Assembly: GCA_905221605.1 (NCBI GenBank)
Contig: CAJNDS010001824.1
Span: forward strand, 543,048-607,047
Source of the DNA: Symbiodinium natans
Taxonomy: Eukaryota; Sar; Dinophyceae; Suessiales; Symbiodiniaceae
Direction of reading: 5' to 3'
DNA length: 64,000 bases
The position numbers and the translations under genes are program-made. A model generated the notes under the pieces. It was given only the letters and a program-made list of their open reading frames with translations. It made no database searches and was not told where the DNA came from. Shown here in pieces: positions 21,620 through 33,092 of the stretch. Within the stretch, counting starts at the first letter, position 1. Every line of letters begins with the position of its first letter.

Positions 21620-21990
21620 CCTAAAAGAAGTTGTTGGGGTCATCCCATGGAGATGTTGGGTGGCAAGCCCTGGCTTTCGAAAGGGACCTTTTCGAAATTA
21701 GAAAGGAAATGTGACGAACCACTCCTAAACCACTGGAATGAGATCCGGATACCCCGGGCTAAAGGAGATGTTGGCCTGCAAGACCTAAGCTCTAGGAGAC
21801 GTTGGGTGGCAAGCCCTGATCCTTAAAAGGAGATGCTGGGTGCAGAGGCCGAACCTCGAAAAAGGGGCCCGTTTGTTGCTAGCAGACCTAAACCCTGGAA
21901 GGCTGCATAGTGATGGCACAGGTGGCCAGCCCTAAACCCCAGAAGGCGATGTTGGGTGGCAAGGCCCGCACACAAACCGATGATGGGCAA
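21620..21990. repeat. degenerate minisatellite of GATGTTGGGTGGCAAGCCC words
   Basis: AGATGTTGGGTGGCAAGCCC recurs with drift at about 21650, 21769, 21798, 21831 and 21947, separated by CTAAACC-type words. Spacing is irregular (30-60 bp). Confidence 0.55.
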
Positions 21991-22392
21991 CCCTAGAAGG
22001 TGGCTAGCATGCAATTGCCCCCACAGTTCCCCCTCAAAAGTTGCAACCAAGCAGGGCGTTTGGCGAACAATTCGAGGGATCAGGCCGTGTCGATGTCCAA
22101 AAAAGTTCCAAAAACATGCAACTATATAAGTATTCTGCACTACAGAAGCCTCAACGGGGGGTCAGGGGCTCGGGGTCAGAGGGGGTTCAAGCTTTCGGGC
22201 CTTCATGCTTCGGCTAGCTGTGTACGAGTACGCACCTTGAGGCTTCCCAAGGTCTTCTCAACTCAGAAACACGCTGCAGCCGAAGTGGTGTTCGGCAACA
22301 GGTACCCTGGTTCATGCTGGGGGAGCCTGCCATGGACACCCTGACACGGCCTCAGCTTCTGCGGCCTTCAGAACTTCAATGACTCGCAGAGT

Positions 22393-23052
22393 TCAGAAGT
22401 TCGTGGGCGCGAGCGCTACCGATTTACCCAAGCAGATGTGCCGCACCGGGAGTGCCCGCCTTCCTGGGTTTTGTTGAGCGCCGGCGCATGACAGGAGCGG
22501 CTGTGATTCAGTAAAGTGTGTTTCGGCCCTGCGGAAACTAGAGTCATTGCAGTCTGAGAGACACGGTCGAGGGCAATACAATTCAGCAGAGATCCCAAGA
22601 CTACATCCGGCGTGCACAAGTCGCTGGGAACTACAAAGTTCGGATGGGGTCATGGCATCGCGGAGATGCACCAGAACACAGCCGAAACGATCCAAAAATG
22701 TGTTTGCGTCCTCTGTGAAATGAAGAGGCATGTCGAGACAGCGTTGAGCGTTGTATGCGAGGGCTGGATAATGGAAAGAGAGATAAAGAGAGTCTTCTCT
22801 CGTCATCCATAGTCGGCGGACGCACATACACAGCTGAGGAGCAACAGTCCCGTAACGGAGACCAACTTGATTGGAGATCCGGCAGTCTGCGCCTTTATTG
22901 AGAGCTGCATCTTGTGCCGAAAGGCGGATTATCATGCCCAGGGCGTCGTGGCAAGAAACTCTTACTTCTGTGCAACTCCGCTCTAGGCAGATGATTCCTT
23001 TGCAAAGTTGGGATGAGGTCAAAGCTGCTCCGTTTGAATCGCTGCCTGACAT
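22393..23052 (-). CDS. hypothetical 219-aa open frame
   Basis: This is the longest uninterrupted - strand frame between 12 and 33 kb. The peptide is cysteine-rich in its second half and has no motif I recognise. No splice signals or neighbours support it, and every other accepted gene here is on the + strand, so it may be a chance frame or part of a decayed repeat. Confidence 0.2.
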   Translation of the reverse strand: MSGSDSNGAALTSSQLCKGIICLERSCTEVRVSCHDALGMIIRLSAQDAALNKGADCRISNQVGLRYGTVAPQLCMCVRRLWMTREDSLYLSFHYPALAYNAQRCLDMPLHFTEDANTFLDRFGCVLVHLRDAMTPSELCSSQRLVHAGCSLGISAELYCPRPCLSDCNDSSFRRAETHFTESQPLLSCAGAQQNPGRRALPVRHICLGKSVALAPTNF

Positions 23053-25197
23053 TCACGCCGAGAGTAAGGCGCCATTCAATGTTGAGAAAAGGATCACACC
23101 ACATGGCATTCCGGGAGAAGCATCGAGAAGCATCGAGAAGCCTCGCTTGCCTTCAGTTGGACATCTCCGTCAAGATGGTATCGGCGCAAGAGCACCTCAC
23201 CGTTGGCCCTGGCCCTCAGCTAACCTCTCTGCGACACGCATGGCGCTGGGCCCGCGAAGAGCGCGAAGCGTATGCCAGAAGCACGTGGGCTAAGCGAGTA
23301 GTGTGCGACACGCCGTGAGCCGGTTGCTCTGACTTGAGGCGTAAGTCCAGTCCTGCTGGCAGCCATAGACCAGGCACCCAGAGTTTTTTTATTGACAGTG
23401 GAGCATAGAGAGCCTTGGCTTGTCTCGACGTAGGCCTGCAAAACTGCTGGTTGAGCAGAAGATCTCGGCTGCCACAGGTCACAGAGTGCAGGGGATAAGT
23501 TGCAAATGTTGGGGTAAAAGTTGTGCAAAAAATGTGAGTAAGTCACATGAGAAGTGAGTGAACGTGAGACGAATGTTGGGAACCTGAGAGGCCTTGGCTT
23601 TGTCCGTGCGAGACCCTTGGAGATCCGAAGCTGAGTCGTGCATGCAGATTGGTGCTATGTGCAATCATGGCAATCTGCTGTGTTCTTAAGTGGTTGTGGA
23701 TATCTGTGGAGGAATGTTGTCTTTGGACCTTAGACTAAGATCTGCTTAAAAAAAAAACCTTTAGACATCCGTAAAAGCGAGAGGAGCTTTGGCGATCTCA
23801 GCTTCCACATACTTCCAAGGAGGATATTTTTTACCGCGGACGTACAGGAACCCCTTGGGGGTTTGGGCACCTCCGGGAGCACATCCCGTCAGCTGGGTCC
23901 AGAGCCTTGATGGTCCGAAGCTGGCTTTGGGAACATGCTTTGGAGCACTTTTGTGCGAACGGGCGGAGGCTTGGATTTTGGCGGAATGTGCCCCGATGCG
24001 TGCTTGCTGGTGACGCCAGCCTGGCAGGGAGTACTCGAGTGTCGAGTCTGCTAGCTGCTTTTGTGCGCTGTGGCAAAGGACTAGAACTCTGAGATACTAC
24101 GAGGTAAGGCGAGATCAGCCCCCGGAATCCCCTTGAAGTATCTCAGCATCCCAAGTGGTATAAGCTAGCAAAGGTTGTGTCCATGCATCGCTGAGAGCGC
24201 TTCGCATGGGCTGCCTGCCAGAAGCAGCGGCAAGCTCGAAGCACAATCGAGAATCATATTTAAATTTGCGTGTCCACGCTCGGCACCCCCCCACTCCTTT
24301 TGGTTTTGACGGTGAGAAAACAGAAGTGCTGAGGGCTCTTAAACAGTCTGTGCGGCTGTGCCGAGCACGCTGAGAGCTCTGAGGCTGAAGTGCAATCGCT
24401 TGCAAGGAAGGATTTTTGATGTTTTGTTGCTAAAAAACAAGTTCTTCTGGCATCCACGGCCCTTCCTCTGTTTCCTTCATTCTTCTATGTGGCGGTCTTT
24501 TGGCAAACATTTGCTGCGTTTGAAGCTGCAGCGCCATTGGACATGTGCTAACAGCCCTTCCCTCAGCTCGACACTGCTGACTCTTTTAATAACTGTTCAA
24601 GCGCTTCCCCTCACTGCTGCCTCCCAAGATCCTATCATGTTGATCCCAAATTCAGTTTCAGAAGCAATAGTATAATAGCCTTCTTTTGGTGAGTCCTTGG
24701 GGGCAATCTTCCACGCAAGAGGTTTGGCAGAACGAGCCTGCGAGGGTGCAGTTTGCAGTTTCTCGCATCAATCCCGATCCACACTGTCACAGGCAACAGC
24801 CTGTACAGTACCATAATTCTTCGTGACATGATAGTGTAGTTACGATTGTTTCTGCTTTGTTTGGTTGTAGTTTTCTCTGAAGAGGCTTTCCTGTGAAACC
24901 GCAGGCAGCTAAGGAGCACCCTTGTAGAGGTCTTTGTCGGAACATGTTTGGATTGGCCTGCCATCGCGGAGACACAGGATTCTTTGTGGAATGACTCTGC
25001 CGAGGAAATATTTTCGTGGAGCCTTCCTTAAGGGTCCTCATGTCAGAAATACTTGGTTTCTTTGCACAAGCTCTCCCTTGAAGGGCTCCTGGCTTACGCG
25101 CACGCGCAAAGGACGCACACATGCATCTGCCGACAGCTGCTGCACAAGACGAAGTGGAATCATTTTGTGTAGGTAGACAGCCTGGGGGCCCATTGCG
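23053..25197. other. no gene assigned
   Basis: Ordinary sequence with a 10-A run near 23750. A + strand frame at 23907-24092 is protein-like but isolated. No recognised domain, repeat or RNA gene. Confidence 0.3.
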
Positions 25198-25316
25198 TTA
25201 CATTGCTTGGGATGTTCCCCCTTATACTAACAGTCCGCAGTGCGGATTCTAGTACCCCCTACGATAGTCTCCATTCAGGATGGTCAGTAAAAGGGGGGAA
25301 ATCCCAAGTTACATTG
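25198..25316. mobile_element. 103-bp MITE with 8-bp target-site duplication
   Basis: TTACATTG is present on both sides (25198-25205 and 25309-25316). Between them, CTTGGGATGTTCCCCCTTATAC at the left end is inverted with four differences at the right end (GTAAAAGGGGGGAAATCCCAAG). The centre holds a second palindrome, TCCGCAGTGCGGA. An 8-bp duplication fits hAT-type transposition. No protein is encoded. Confidence 0.7.
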
Positions 25317-26510
25317 CTCTACATTGCTTCTTGCCAATGCAGCTGCGAAATCTTCCGCGGTGCTCAGCACCCAGTGGCGGTCGTTTGTCCACCTGTGCAC
25401 TCTTGAACAAGCATTCTCGTTTGGTGTCAGAAGAAGCGCAATCTTAGCTTCAGAGCAGACAGGCGTCTCAATTTTGGTATGTTTCATGCTGAGAACACGG
25501 CACTGGGTCTTGCGGTGCTTCTAGTGGTCCACATAGTATCAGGTAGGGTTTATATTGGTTTTGGTGAGAGTACACAGGCTCCGTTGAAACATTGGTGAGT
25601 GTAGATGTTGCGGTGTGTGTCCTTTTGGGGATGTTAGTAAGAAGAACCCTATGTACCTCGTATGCTTGCCTCAATATTGTATCACAGAACATTTCAGGCC
25701 AGAGGACAGAGCATCAAATCTGTGCCTTGTGTGTGCAGCGTGGTGCAAACAATTTAAGTCCGGAGCGCCGCCAGCTTGGAGCATCTCACAAACTTGGCAC
25801 GTCAGTACTCAGTAGTTCTGGCTGCTGGGCAAGCGTTTCACGGTTCCTTGATGAAGAAGGCCAGCATCTGTCCCGTTCCTTGCGGGTCTGTACGTACTCT
25901 ACCGATCTGTAGTGAGGGTGAGATGTGGTTTGTCAAAGTGTTTTGCTGCCGCGCTGCTGTGCTTTCATCGGTCGCTCATGGAACATCTGGCACTGAGGAT
26001 ACCGTTGCCCGCTAGTTTTGTTGGCCCGCGCCAGCCATGTTCAGTTCCTTTTGCAGGCAAACCTCGCAAGCCCAAGTGTTCCAGTGCAGGCTGAAATTGT
26101 GGTGGCTCGGGTTCTTCGGTTGGGCGGTAAGGATTGCCTGCTGAGAGGGGTGAAGAGGGAGGTTCTCGCAACTGCACGCGCAAGGTTCTCCTATCCAAGG
26201 AGGAGTGGCGGAGAAGCCTTGCTTTGATATGTAGTCCCGAGGGGACAGGTCCGCTGCCGGCATTGTAGAGACGACCATTCTGCTGTGCAGTACACCGCCC
26301 TGATCAGAAACAAGCTGCTGTGGCAGATGCTGGGGTGGTATCCTTTGTGTACTGTAGGACTCTGGGACTGTGGGAATGCTGTTCTGTACTTCAGTTTAAT
26401 GTCAAGTCCATCAGCTCCTGCTTTCTTTGCGCTGCGCTTGCTCGAGAGCCGAGAGGCTGTAACAGCAGGGCAGGGCCCGTGTCCTTAGCACGGAAGGGTT
26501 TGAGAAGATT
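25317..26510. other. no gene assigned
   Basis: Short frames only. No domain or repeat was recognised. Confidence 0.3.
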
Positions 26511-26618
26511 TGGGGGGTTTACGAAAATAAGGGGCCCCAAATATAGACCCCCAAATAGGCGGATCTCCTCATGATAAGGACCCCAATAAGGTACCCCTTG
26601 TTTCGGAACCCCCCCCAT
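26511..26618. mobile_element. MITE-like element related to the one at 19251
   Basis: GGGGGGTTTACGAAA at the left is imperfectly inverted at the right (TTTCGGAACCCCCC). The interior shares TAGACCCCCAAATAG and GACCCCAAT with the element at 19251-19356, in the same order. Ends are less clean and no target duplication was found. Confidence 0.45.
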
Positions 26619-26628
26619 TTGAGAACAT

Positions 26629-28056
26629 TTGAGACCAACCCTTGATGACGTCACCCTGGCGATGATCCTGGAACCCGTCACCAGCGCACGGCGCTCGGCC
26701 TCCTTGCCAGCAAGCAGGCCAACCCCACGCGGCACAAGCCCATGCCGACCATGCCGACCATGCCGACCATCATACCCGCCATACCCGCCACACCCGCCAT
26801 ACCCACCATACCCCTCTTTCCAGCATCCTTCCTTTCAGTTCACACCTCCCAAGCCTCAGCTGGCAGCCTGCCCGACCGCGCCGACCGCTGTGACGCCGAC
26901 CATGACACCAGCCGTGACAGCGGCGAAGCTGCAGAGCCCCGAACACGGCCAGATCGGCCAGGCATGGAAGCCTTCGAATCCCTGTCCACCAGCTCCACAA
27001 GCCCCCCTTCCTTGCCCTGAACCTGTTCATCCAGCTCCTGTTTCATCCATTGCACTTCCACTGACGCGGTCACCTCCGTTCACTCCAGCCCTGCCAGCTT
27101 TCGAGAGCAACTTTGAGTTTGTGAAGAGCCCTGCAGCTCGAAGTTCTCGAAGTGTTCGAAGTGGTCGAGGAGAAGACCTGAGTGAGCTGGAGCGACACGT
27201 GCTCGACCTGGTGCAAGGTCAAAAGGGTCTCCATCAGGAGCTTCAAGCATTGAAGGAGCAAGCAGCAGCTCAAAGTCGCGAGTTGGAATCCATGAGACAG
27301 CGTGGCGGTGTTGGGCGTCCAAAGTTGCCACCAACACGCAGCCCCGATACTGCACTGTCCTTCCCGAGCGATGGGAAAGCAGGTCACGCTGGGAACAGTC
27401 CTGCGCCTCGAGCAGGCAGTCGAGCAGGCAGTCGACCTTGCCCGGCACGTGGTGTCGCACGTAGTGCGATGCACGCGCCTGATCCAGCGAATGTAGCGGC
27501 TTCAACGCCAAGCCGCAGTCAGCGCTGGGACGACACCGTTGCAGACTGCTTACTCTGCACGAGGTGAGCTAATGCAAGCTATCAACAGAGGTGAGCTGAT
27601 CGTTGCCGAAAAAGCGTCATGTCCGGATGCAATCTCCCCATATCTTGCACACGGTGCACTGGCTGACATGGCCGAGTCTTTGTGCCTACAGGCCTGCAAC
27701 TTCCATTGGAGGTGAAGTACTGGACCCGCCAGCAGCTCGAAGTGTCCAGATCTGAGGGTTTTGTATACAAGTGTCGCAGTCTTCACATGTGTACTCGCAG
27801 CCCCCCCCCACGACTTTACGAGACAGCTCGGAGAGGTTCGTTATGAGCGGGGGAGTTCTACGACCGAAGAACTGCTCGATGCCCGATGAGCGCCTGCTGG
27901 CCCCCGGGGAGTGGGAAAGCACAAAGCTTTGAACACGATAAGGTTACCTACAACGTGTTTGACGTGTTGAATTGCATAAGATTTCCCCCGGGATCGCAGG
28001 CAAATGCGTCCATGAGCAAGGACGAAGTCGTGCACTCCCTGGCCCAGGTCTCGTGA
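26629..28056 (+). CDS. multi-exon gene, proline-rich with coiled coil, function unknown
   Basis: The open frame 26629-27567 gives a proline-rich N-terminal half with repeated CRP and YPP words, and then a helix (residues about 185-225, ELERHVLDLVQGQKGLHQEL onward) that should form a coiled coil. A second coding piece, 27564-27711, starts after an AG followed by G and reads GELMQAINRGELIVAEKAS and further protein-like sequence up to a GTGAAG donor. A third, 28000-28056, follows TCGCAG and ends SKDEVVHSLAQVS before a stop. Exon links are inferred from frame and the AG-G rule; the first exon's real ends are unknown. The word GAGGTGAGCT occurs twice 27 bp apart near 27561. Confidence 0.4.
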
Positions 28057-28269
28057 AGAGCGGTTCAGAGGGCTGACCTTTCATGTGGGGCTGGTCTTGG
28101 TGCTTCCTTGACTGTTTCATGACCCGAGTTTCTGTCCCTATTCAAGATGAACAACAACATTGTAGACGGCAGCGGAGGGCCGTGTTGTACCCAACAGAGG
28201 GCTGCGAAGTTTTCTTGACACAGGCCAAGTGTGTGACTGCGGCTGTACATGCATCAACAATGGCTTTGC

Positions 28270-28480
28270 GCTGAACGGTCCTCCACCCAAGCCCTAAACC
28301 CTAAACCCTAAACCCTAAACCCTAAACCCTAAACCCTAAACCCTAAACCCTAAACCCTAAACCCTAAACCCTAAACCCTAAACCCTAAAACCCTAAACCC
28401 TAAACCCTGAACCCTGAACCCTGAACCCTAAACCCTAAACCCAAAACCTTAAACCCTAAACCCTAAGCCCTAAGCTGAAC
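28270..28480. repeat. interstitial telomere-like array (CCCTAAA)n
   Basis: About 24 CCCTAAA units with a few CCCTGAA variants run from about 28291 to 28472. The block is bracketed by the direct repeat GCTGAAC (28270-28276 and 28474-28480). Normal sequence lies on both sides, so it is not a chromosome end. Confidence 0.9.
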
Positions 28481-29749
28481 AACGCCTGCTCCAGGCTGCC
28501 GAGTGGATTGCCAATGCGGACGCACTGCTTATTGGCAGTGGCGTGCTGCGCTGAGTGATGGACGAAGCATATGGCGAAACATGGCAGAAAGCATGTGGAC
28601 ACCAAACAGAGCTCCACACATTTGTTGCGTCTTAGTTTAAGTTTCTTATCATGGCGCGGGCCTCTCTTCGACATGACAGCTGTCATCTGACTTTCTCTCA
28701 GAGGCCGGGATGGGAGTCGACTCCGGCTTGGGGACTTTCCGCGGTGGAAAGAAAGGCGGTGGCAAGACATCCATATGCCAATGTTGGAAGTTTTCGTTGG
28801 CGTACGTGAAGAGACTGAGAAACCTACTCTGCAGGAGTTTGGGATGGCCTGGAGGCAGTCGGTTTGGCTTACGAGGACGGGATCATTGGGCATGCAAGGT
28901 GCCGGCTTTGTCTTGTTGTTGACAGTTTGGATTTGTACGTGTGCATGTGTAAGCGGGCTTCATAGCAAAAAATGCCAACCCATGCCAGCTAGCACGTATA
29001 ATTTGGCAACCGTTGGCGAACAAGTGTGGCGATCGGGCTCCATCTTGAATCTTGGTATCAGCCGGTCGAGCAAACCTGATGTCAAGTCAGGAGATCTGCG
29101 AGCCAAGATGGTTCGACGAGGTACTCCCGCCTGTGAACTCAATGCTGCAGGCTGGGTGACTAGGGCCGTTTTGGGCTGAGGCCTCGGGCGATCCTCGGCT
29201 GGCTTGGGGCTTCTGGAACCACTGCTACCGGGCGTACCAGGACCACTGGACTCTTCTCAAGTTGGGGGATGTGATGGTGAGACACGGCGCTTGTTACTCC
29301 TGTCTTGGACAGGAGACAAAGCCACACCAGGGCTATGGCGCCCTCCGGCAGCTGGGTGGGGCTCTTGCTGCTCAAGCTGTAGCTCTCTTGCATTCACGGT
29401 ACGTCGCCTACGCGCGCACACATGCAAACTATGCTTCAAGACATGTTAGAGTGCCTGCTGCAGCCACTGAAACTTCTCTAAAGCAGTGTGGGGAACTGCT
29501 GTCCTGGCCAGGCATGCAAGATCCCATAGCCATGCTTGTAAGATTGATAGGCAGCTTCTGGTTCCCCAGCCATCGAGCCCAGACTGTTCCAGTCTGTACA
29601 AGCTTCTCCAGCCCACCTCGGCCCCGCAGAGGTCCACAACTCCCACACAAATCACCCGCACAGATCATGTCAGCAGGAGTAGTGCCAGCATACCTTGTGG
29701 CCTTTTAAGTTAGCGCCTCTCTAGCCATGCCAATTTCTGGTCTGCTCAG
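28481..29749. other. no gene assigned
   Basis: Short frames only (for example 28775-29179). No domain recognised. The next supported exon starts at 29750. Confidence 0.3.
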
Positions 29750-31603
29750 TGCTGCGGCACTCGGTGGTGTGGGCCAATCAATATGGCAGTACAACCGAGA
29801 GAAGCTTTCTGCAAGTATTCAACAAAAACAAGCGGGGGCGAGCACGTATGCGGTTTGTCTTGCTTTCAGCAGCTTTCACCTCAGGAACTACATGTTCGAT
29901 GTTCCCTTACGGCAAGCCCGTGAGTTCCAAGTGCAGAACGTCAATCTAGCGCGCCTCTTGGCCAAACATCGGATGTGCCGAACTTCGCTTGTTGTTTGCT
30001 ATGGCAACCTCAGCTTTGTGTTTGGAGAATGTTTTGAATGTTATGGCCGGGGTGCCTGTTCCGCCATTTTTTTTTTCTCTCTCTCTCTCTCTCTCTTGCT
30101 GTTGCCATTCGGTGTCTTTGAGACAAAGGCTTCGCACTGTTCCGAGAAGACATCCGTGACCTTGGTGCCTTGACGACCGACAAGGCCAGAGATGAGACAT
30201 TCTACCAAGCAAGAATCACAAAGCCTGACTCTGAGCAAGGCCTCTGATACCAATATCTCCAAAAGCCATACACCGGCCCCAACCCACTATATGTCGGGTT
30301 GCAACCATGGCGCAAACTGCCGGCAGGTGGCGAACCTGCTGGTTGTCAATACCCTCAAGGCCCTGCCAGAGATGGAATCAGCTCTGGGAAGTCGCCAGCT
30401 TTGTAGTCTTTTTTTGAATGGGTTTCTGAAAAGCGCACAGCTAATGTCAGGTGGGCTTCATTGCAACCTGGCCGATGCAGGAACTCTTCTATCAAAAGTG
30501 GCTTATGTTTGTGGTTGGCAGCGTAGGATCTATCTGTGCAGTCTTTAGCTTTCCCAACACCCAGCCATCTCTTGGGCATCCCGATCTACCAACAAGCCCT
30601 ACTGCCCCATGGGATGCCCCATCACTCCTCGATGTCGAGAGCCAACCCCTAAGATCCGATGTCGAAATGGGTATTTCCCAAATTAGGGGTACCCCTTTCA
30701 TGCCCCAAAAAGAACAGAATCCCCTCAAAGGGAACACCCAAAACAGGGCACCCCTTTTTTTCGGAAGCCCTCAAATGAAGACAGCGGCCTCTCCAGGTTG
30801 CACTGTACTTCAACTTCGACCGGACAGACAGCGGCTTCCAAGCGCGGACGTACCAGGAGGATCAGCTCGCTGTGCTTCTGCACCTGGGCGAGAGAGCTCG
30901 CTGCGAGGAGTTTCAGATGTCTGATGTGTAGGAGTCTTGCAGGGTTCTTTTTGAGTGCCTCTGCGTTTATGACTTTGCGCGGAGTTTCGAGCATCTTTTT
31001 TTCGGGGGGGGGGGGGTTGATCTTTGCAGAAGCAGAAGAGCCGCTGGCCGCAGCCCTTATGCTGAGGGGAATGACCCTCCTCACGTCCTTCTTTTTCTTG
31101 ATGACCTCGAAGCCAGGATGCAGACAGCGGGCTGCACGCCCTGTCCAAGTCTACTGTAGGGTTTTAGGCTGAGAAGCACCGAGGATATGGTTTGCAATGC
31201 ATGCTTTTCAGCTTTCCCAAGCCATCACTACCAAGCCTCTTGGCCATCGGCTGGTTCCCTTCTCGGGGTTCAACATGCCATGTGGAAGCCATACAGGTTG
31301 CTTGTGCAAGTCGTGCGCATCCCTATGCCCTCCGAGTATGACATCGCCAAGGCCTACTTCATTGGTGATAAATCCTGCCCAAAACGAGCCTCAACCATGG
31401 TAGTTGAGCTCGCGATGCGGGGAGGCGTCTACCGAGGGCAGGGACTTCGAGTTGAACTTCCGTGAGGCCAATCTCGGACCGTTAGGCTTGCACTCTTGAC
31501 GGTAGTACCGGTAGTACTGCAAAGAAAGCAGGGCGCACCGAGAGCGCTGCTCTGCGGAGGCGCTGCGGCTTCCGTTCCTTCGACCGACGCTCGATCAGGA
31601 CAG
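29750..31603 (+). CDS. multi-exon gene for an uncharacterised dinoflagellate membrane protein (partial model)
   Basis: Exons that join in frame, each acceptor being AG followed by G: 29750-29800 (AALGGVGQSIWQYNRE), 29885-29952 (NYMFDVPLRQAREFQVQN), 30129-30184 (FREDIRDLGALTTDK), 30327-30359 (VANLLVVNTLK), 30451-about 30540 (VGFIATWPMQELF, then a hydrophobic segment), 31184-31234 (IWFAMHAFQLSQAITT), 31297-31351 (LLVQVVRIPMPSEYDIAK), probably 31436-31460 (GRDFELNF) and 31560-31603 (ALRLPFLRPTLDQD). Donors are mostly GC or GA. From memory, the GGVGQ-W-YNREN, REDIRDL, VNTL, AMHA and VRLPIP-like order recurs in many predicted dinoflagellate proteins with several membrane spans and no known function. 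The start lies upstream and the end downstream of what I can follow. Confidence 0.6.
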
Positions 31604-32810
31604 GTGCGACATCTCGGATCGAACCCGAAGGCTGCAAGCCATTGCAAGCCGAGACCCGTGAGACCTTCATGCAATCCTGGGCTCCGCGAGGAGACGATTC
31701 GCGATCACATGAAGGACGTGAGCCGACAATTCCCGCAGCTGCCCCGCAGAAACCGAAGTGTACTCGACAGCAGTCCTCCCCTCCCGCTCCCTGACATCCG
31801 CCCCAAAATGACACCACAAGCATAATGAGTAGGAACTGGGCAGTCAGTCCCATGCCTCGCGTTTTTTTTTGTAGGGTTTTTGTTGGGGAGATGGAAAAGT
31901 GTCAAGCAAGATCAGAAACCGCCTTGTGGACAGAGCACTTCAGTGAGGTTGTCAGAGGAGGTTCCCCGAGAAGACTCCAGGCCTGGTCTGGGACATGGAC
32001 ATGATGGGACCTTGGAAGCTGCATAAAGACATGGTCCCTCTTTGTATGTCACCAACCTTGGACTGGACGTCGCCAAGCTGCATCGATTCGCTTGCGTTCG
32101 CTGTTGCTCTTGCTTGCTCTTGCTTCGTGTGAGATCTTGGGAGGCTGACGGCCGACACCCAACCTGCAAGCCCAAGAAGTAGGGCGCCATCCTACTCATC
32201 TCCCAAGCCCAATGGCCCCCCCACCAACGGTGCTGCTCCCAGCGGGTTCTTCCATTGGTGTGTGTCATGTGAGCATTTCTCTCTGCAGAGTACTGAGCAT
32301 TTGCCGGGTCCAGCACGTTGCTGGTGTGCAGCCTGCTAAGGCACGCCGTTGCTTCAAACGACGAAGCCTGTAAACAGGACGGTGACAATGCAGGACAGTG
32401 CAACGAATCCTCCACTCTGCTCAGAATAGCGCTTTTGGATGATCCTCGTTTTTGAATAAAGTTTTCTGCAGAAACCTGAGAGGAGCTACTGCACTGCCTG
32501 CCACCTCACGCAGAACGGGCTACGTCCGAGATGGAGCCGCACCTTGAAGTGAATCCCGCTTTGGTTCGTTCGGTCCGAATCTGTACTTGCCGAAAATTGC
32601 CTCGATTTGCCTAGCTTTGGTAGACTGAAAGCCTAAAGGCGGCGCTGGTAAGCGGGTTTGTGTCGCTCCACAGGCATCTCAAGCTACTTTGCTTGGTGGC
32701 GTCCGCTTGGCAGCCTTTTGCCTCTCGACTTAAGTGTACGACCTTCCAATGAGTGCCTTGCAATATGAGGTACCAGAGTTGCGCAGAGCGCGTTGCATGG
32801 TCTGACATTT
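31604..32810. other. no exon assigned; may contain the end of the preceding gene
   Basis: No segment could be joined in frame to the previous gene with confidence. No repeat or RNA gene was recognised. Confidence 0.3.
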
Positions 32811-33092
32811 AAGGACTTGTACAGTCGAGTTACCACCGATGCCTGGCTGACTTATGCTTGGACTTGCACTACGCTCGCAAGATTTCTCTGTCCTGGGAAC
32901 GGCCCGCATCGAGTTATCGAGTTTCATGGATGTGTTGCTTGCCAAGGTTCTGGGCTCCTCTTGTCTTTTTAGTGGCCTGGCCTACTTCTCCTTGCACTTC
33001 GGCTGCAGGGAACCAAAAAAAAGCCCAGGTCACAATCGGCTCCGTTGGCTGAAGCGCGCAAAGCCTTCCATGAAAAGCTTGAGAAGCCATGA
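32811..33092 (+). CDS. last two exons of an unidentified gene
   Basis: The first exon ends at 32946 (FSVLGTARIELSSFMDVLL) before a GTTCTGG donor; the second runs 33009-33092 after CTGCAG and ends LAEARKAFHEKLEKP and a stop. The 62-bp intron is GT-AG and keeps phase 0. The LG-ARIELS strand pattern resembles a C2-type beta sandwich edge, but this is a guess. A second frame across the same exons is also open, so the reading is not certain. The gene ends 527 bp before the first PCP start codon. Confidence 0.4.

Noticed and set aside
27885-28056. PPGSGKAQ as a P-loop NTPase
   Set aside because: It is a single motif in a short frame that crosses a likely acceptor; no Walker B or surrounding strands.
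28270-28480. A chromosome end (true telomere)
   Set aside because: Unique sequence continues on both sides, and several similar blocks occur inside genes.
30571-30780. A third member of the 19251/26511 inverted-repeat family
   Set aside because: Shares only words such as AGGGGTACCCCTTT and no inverted ends.
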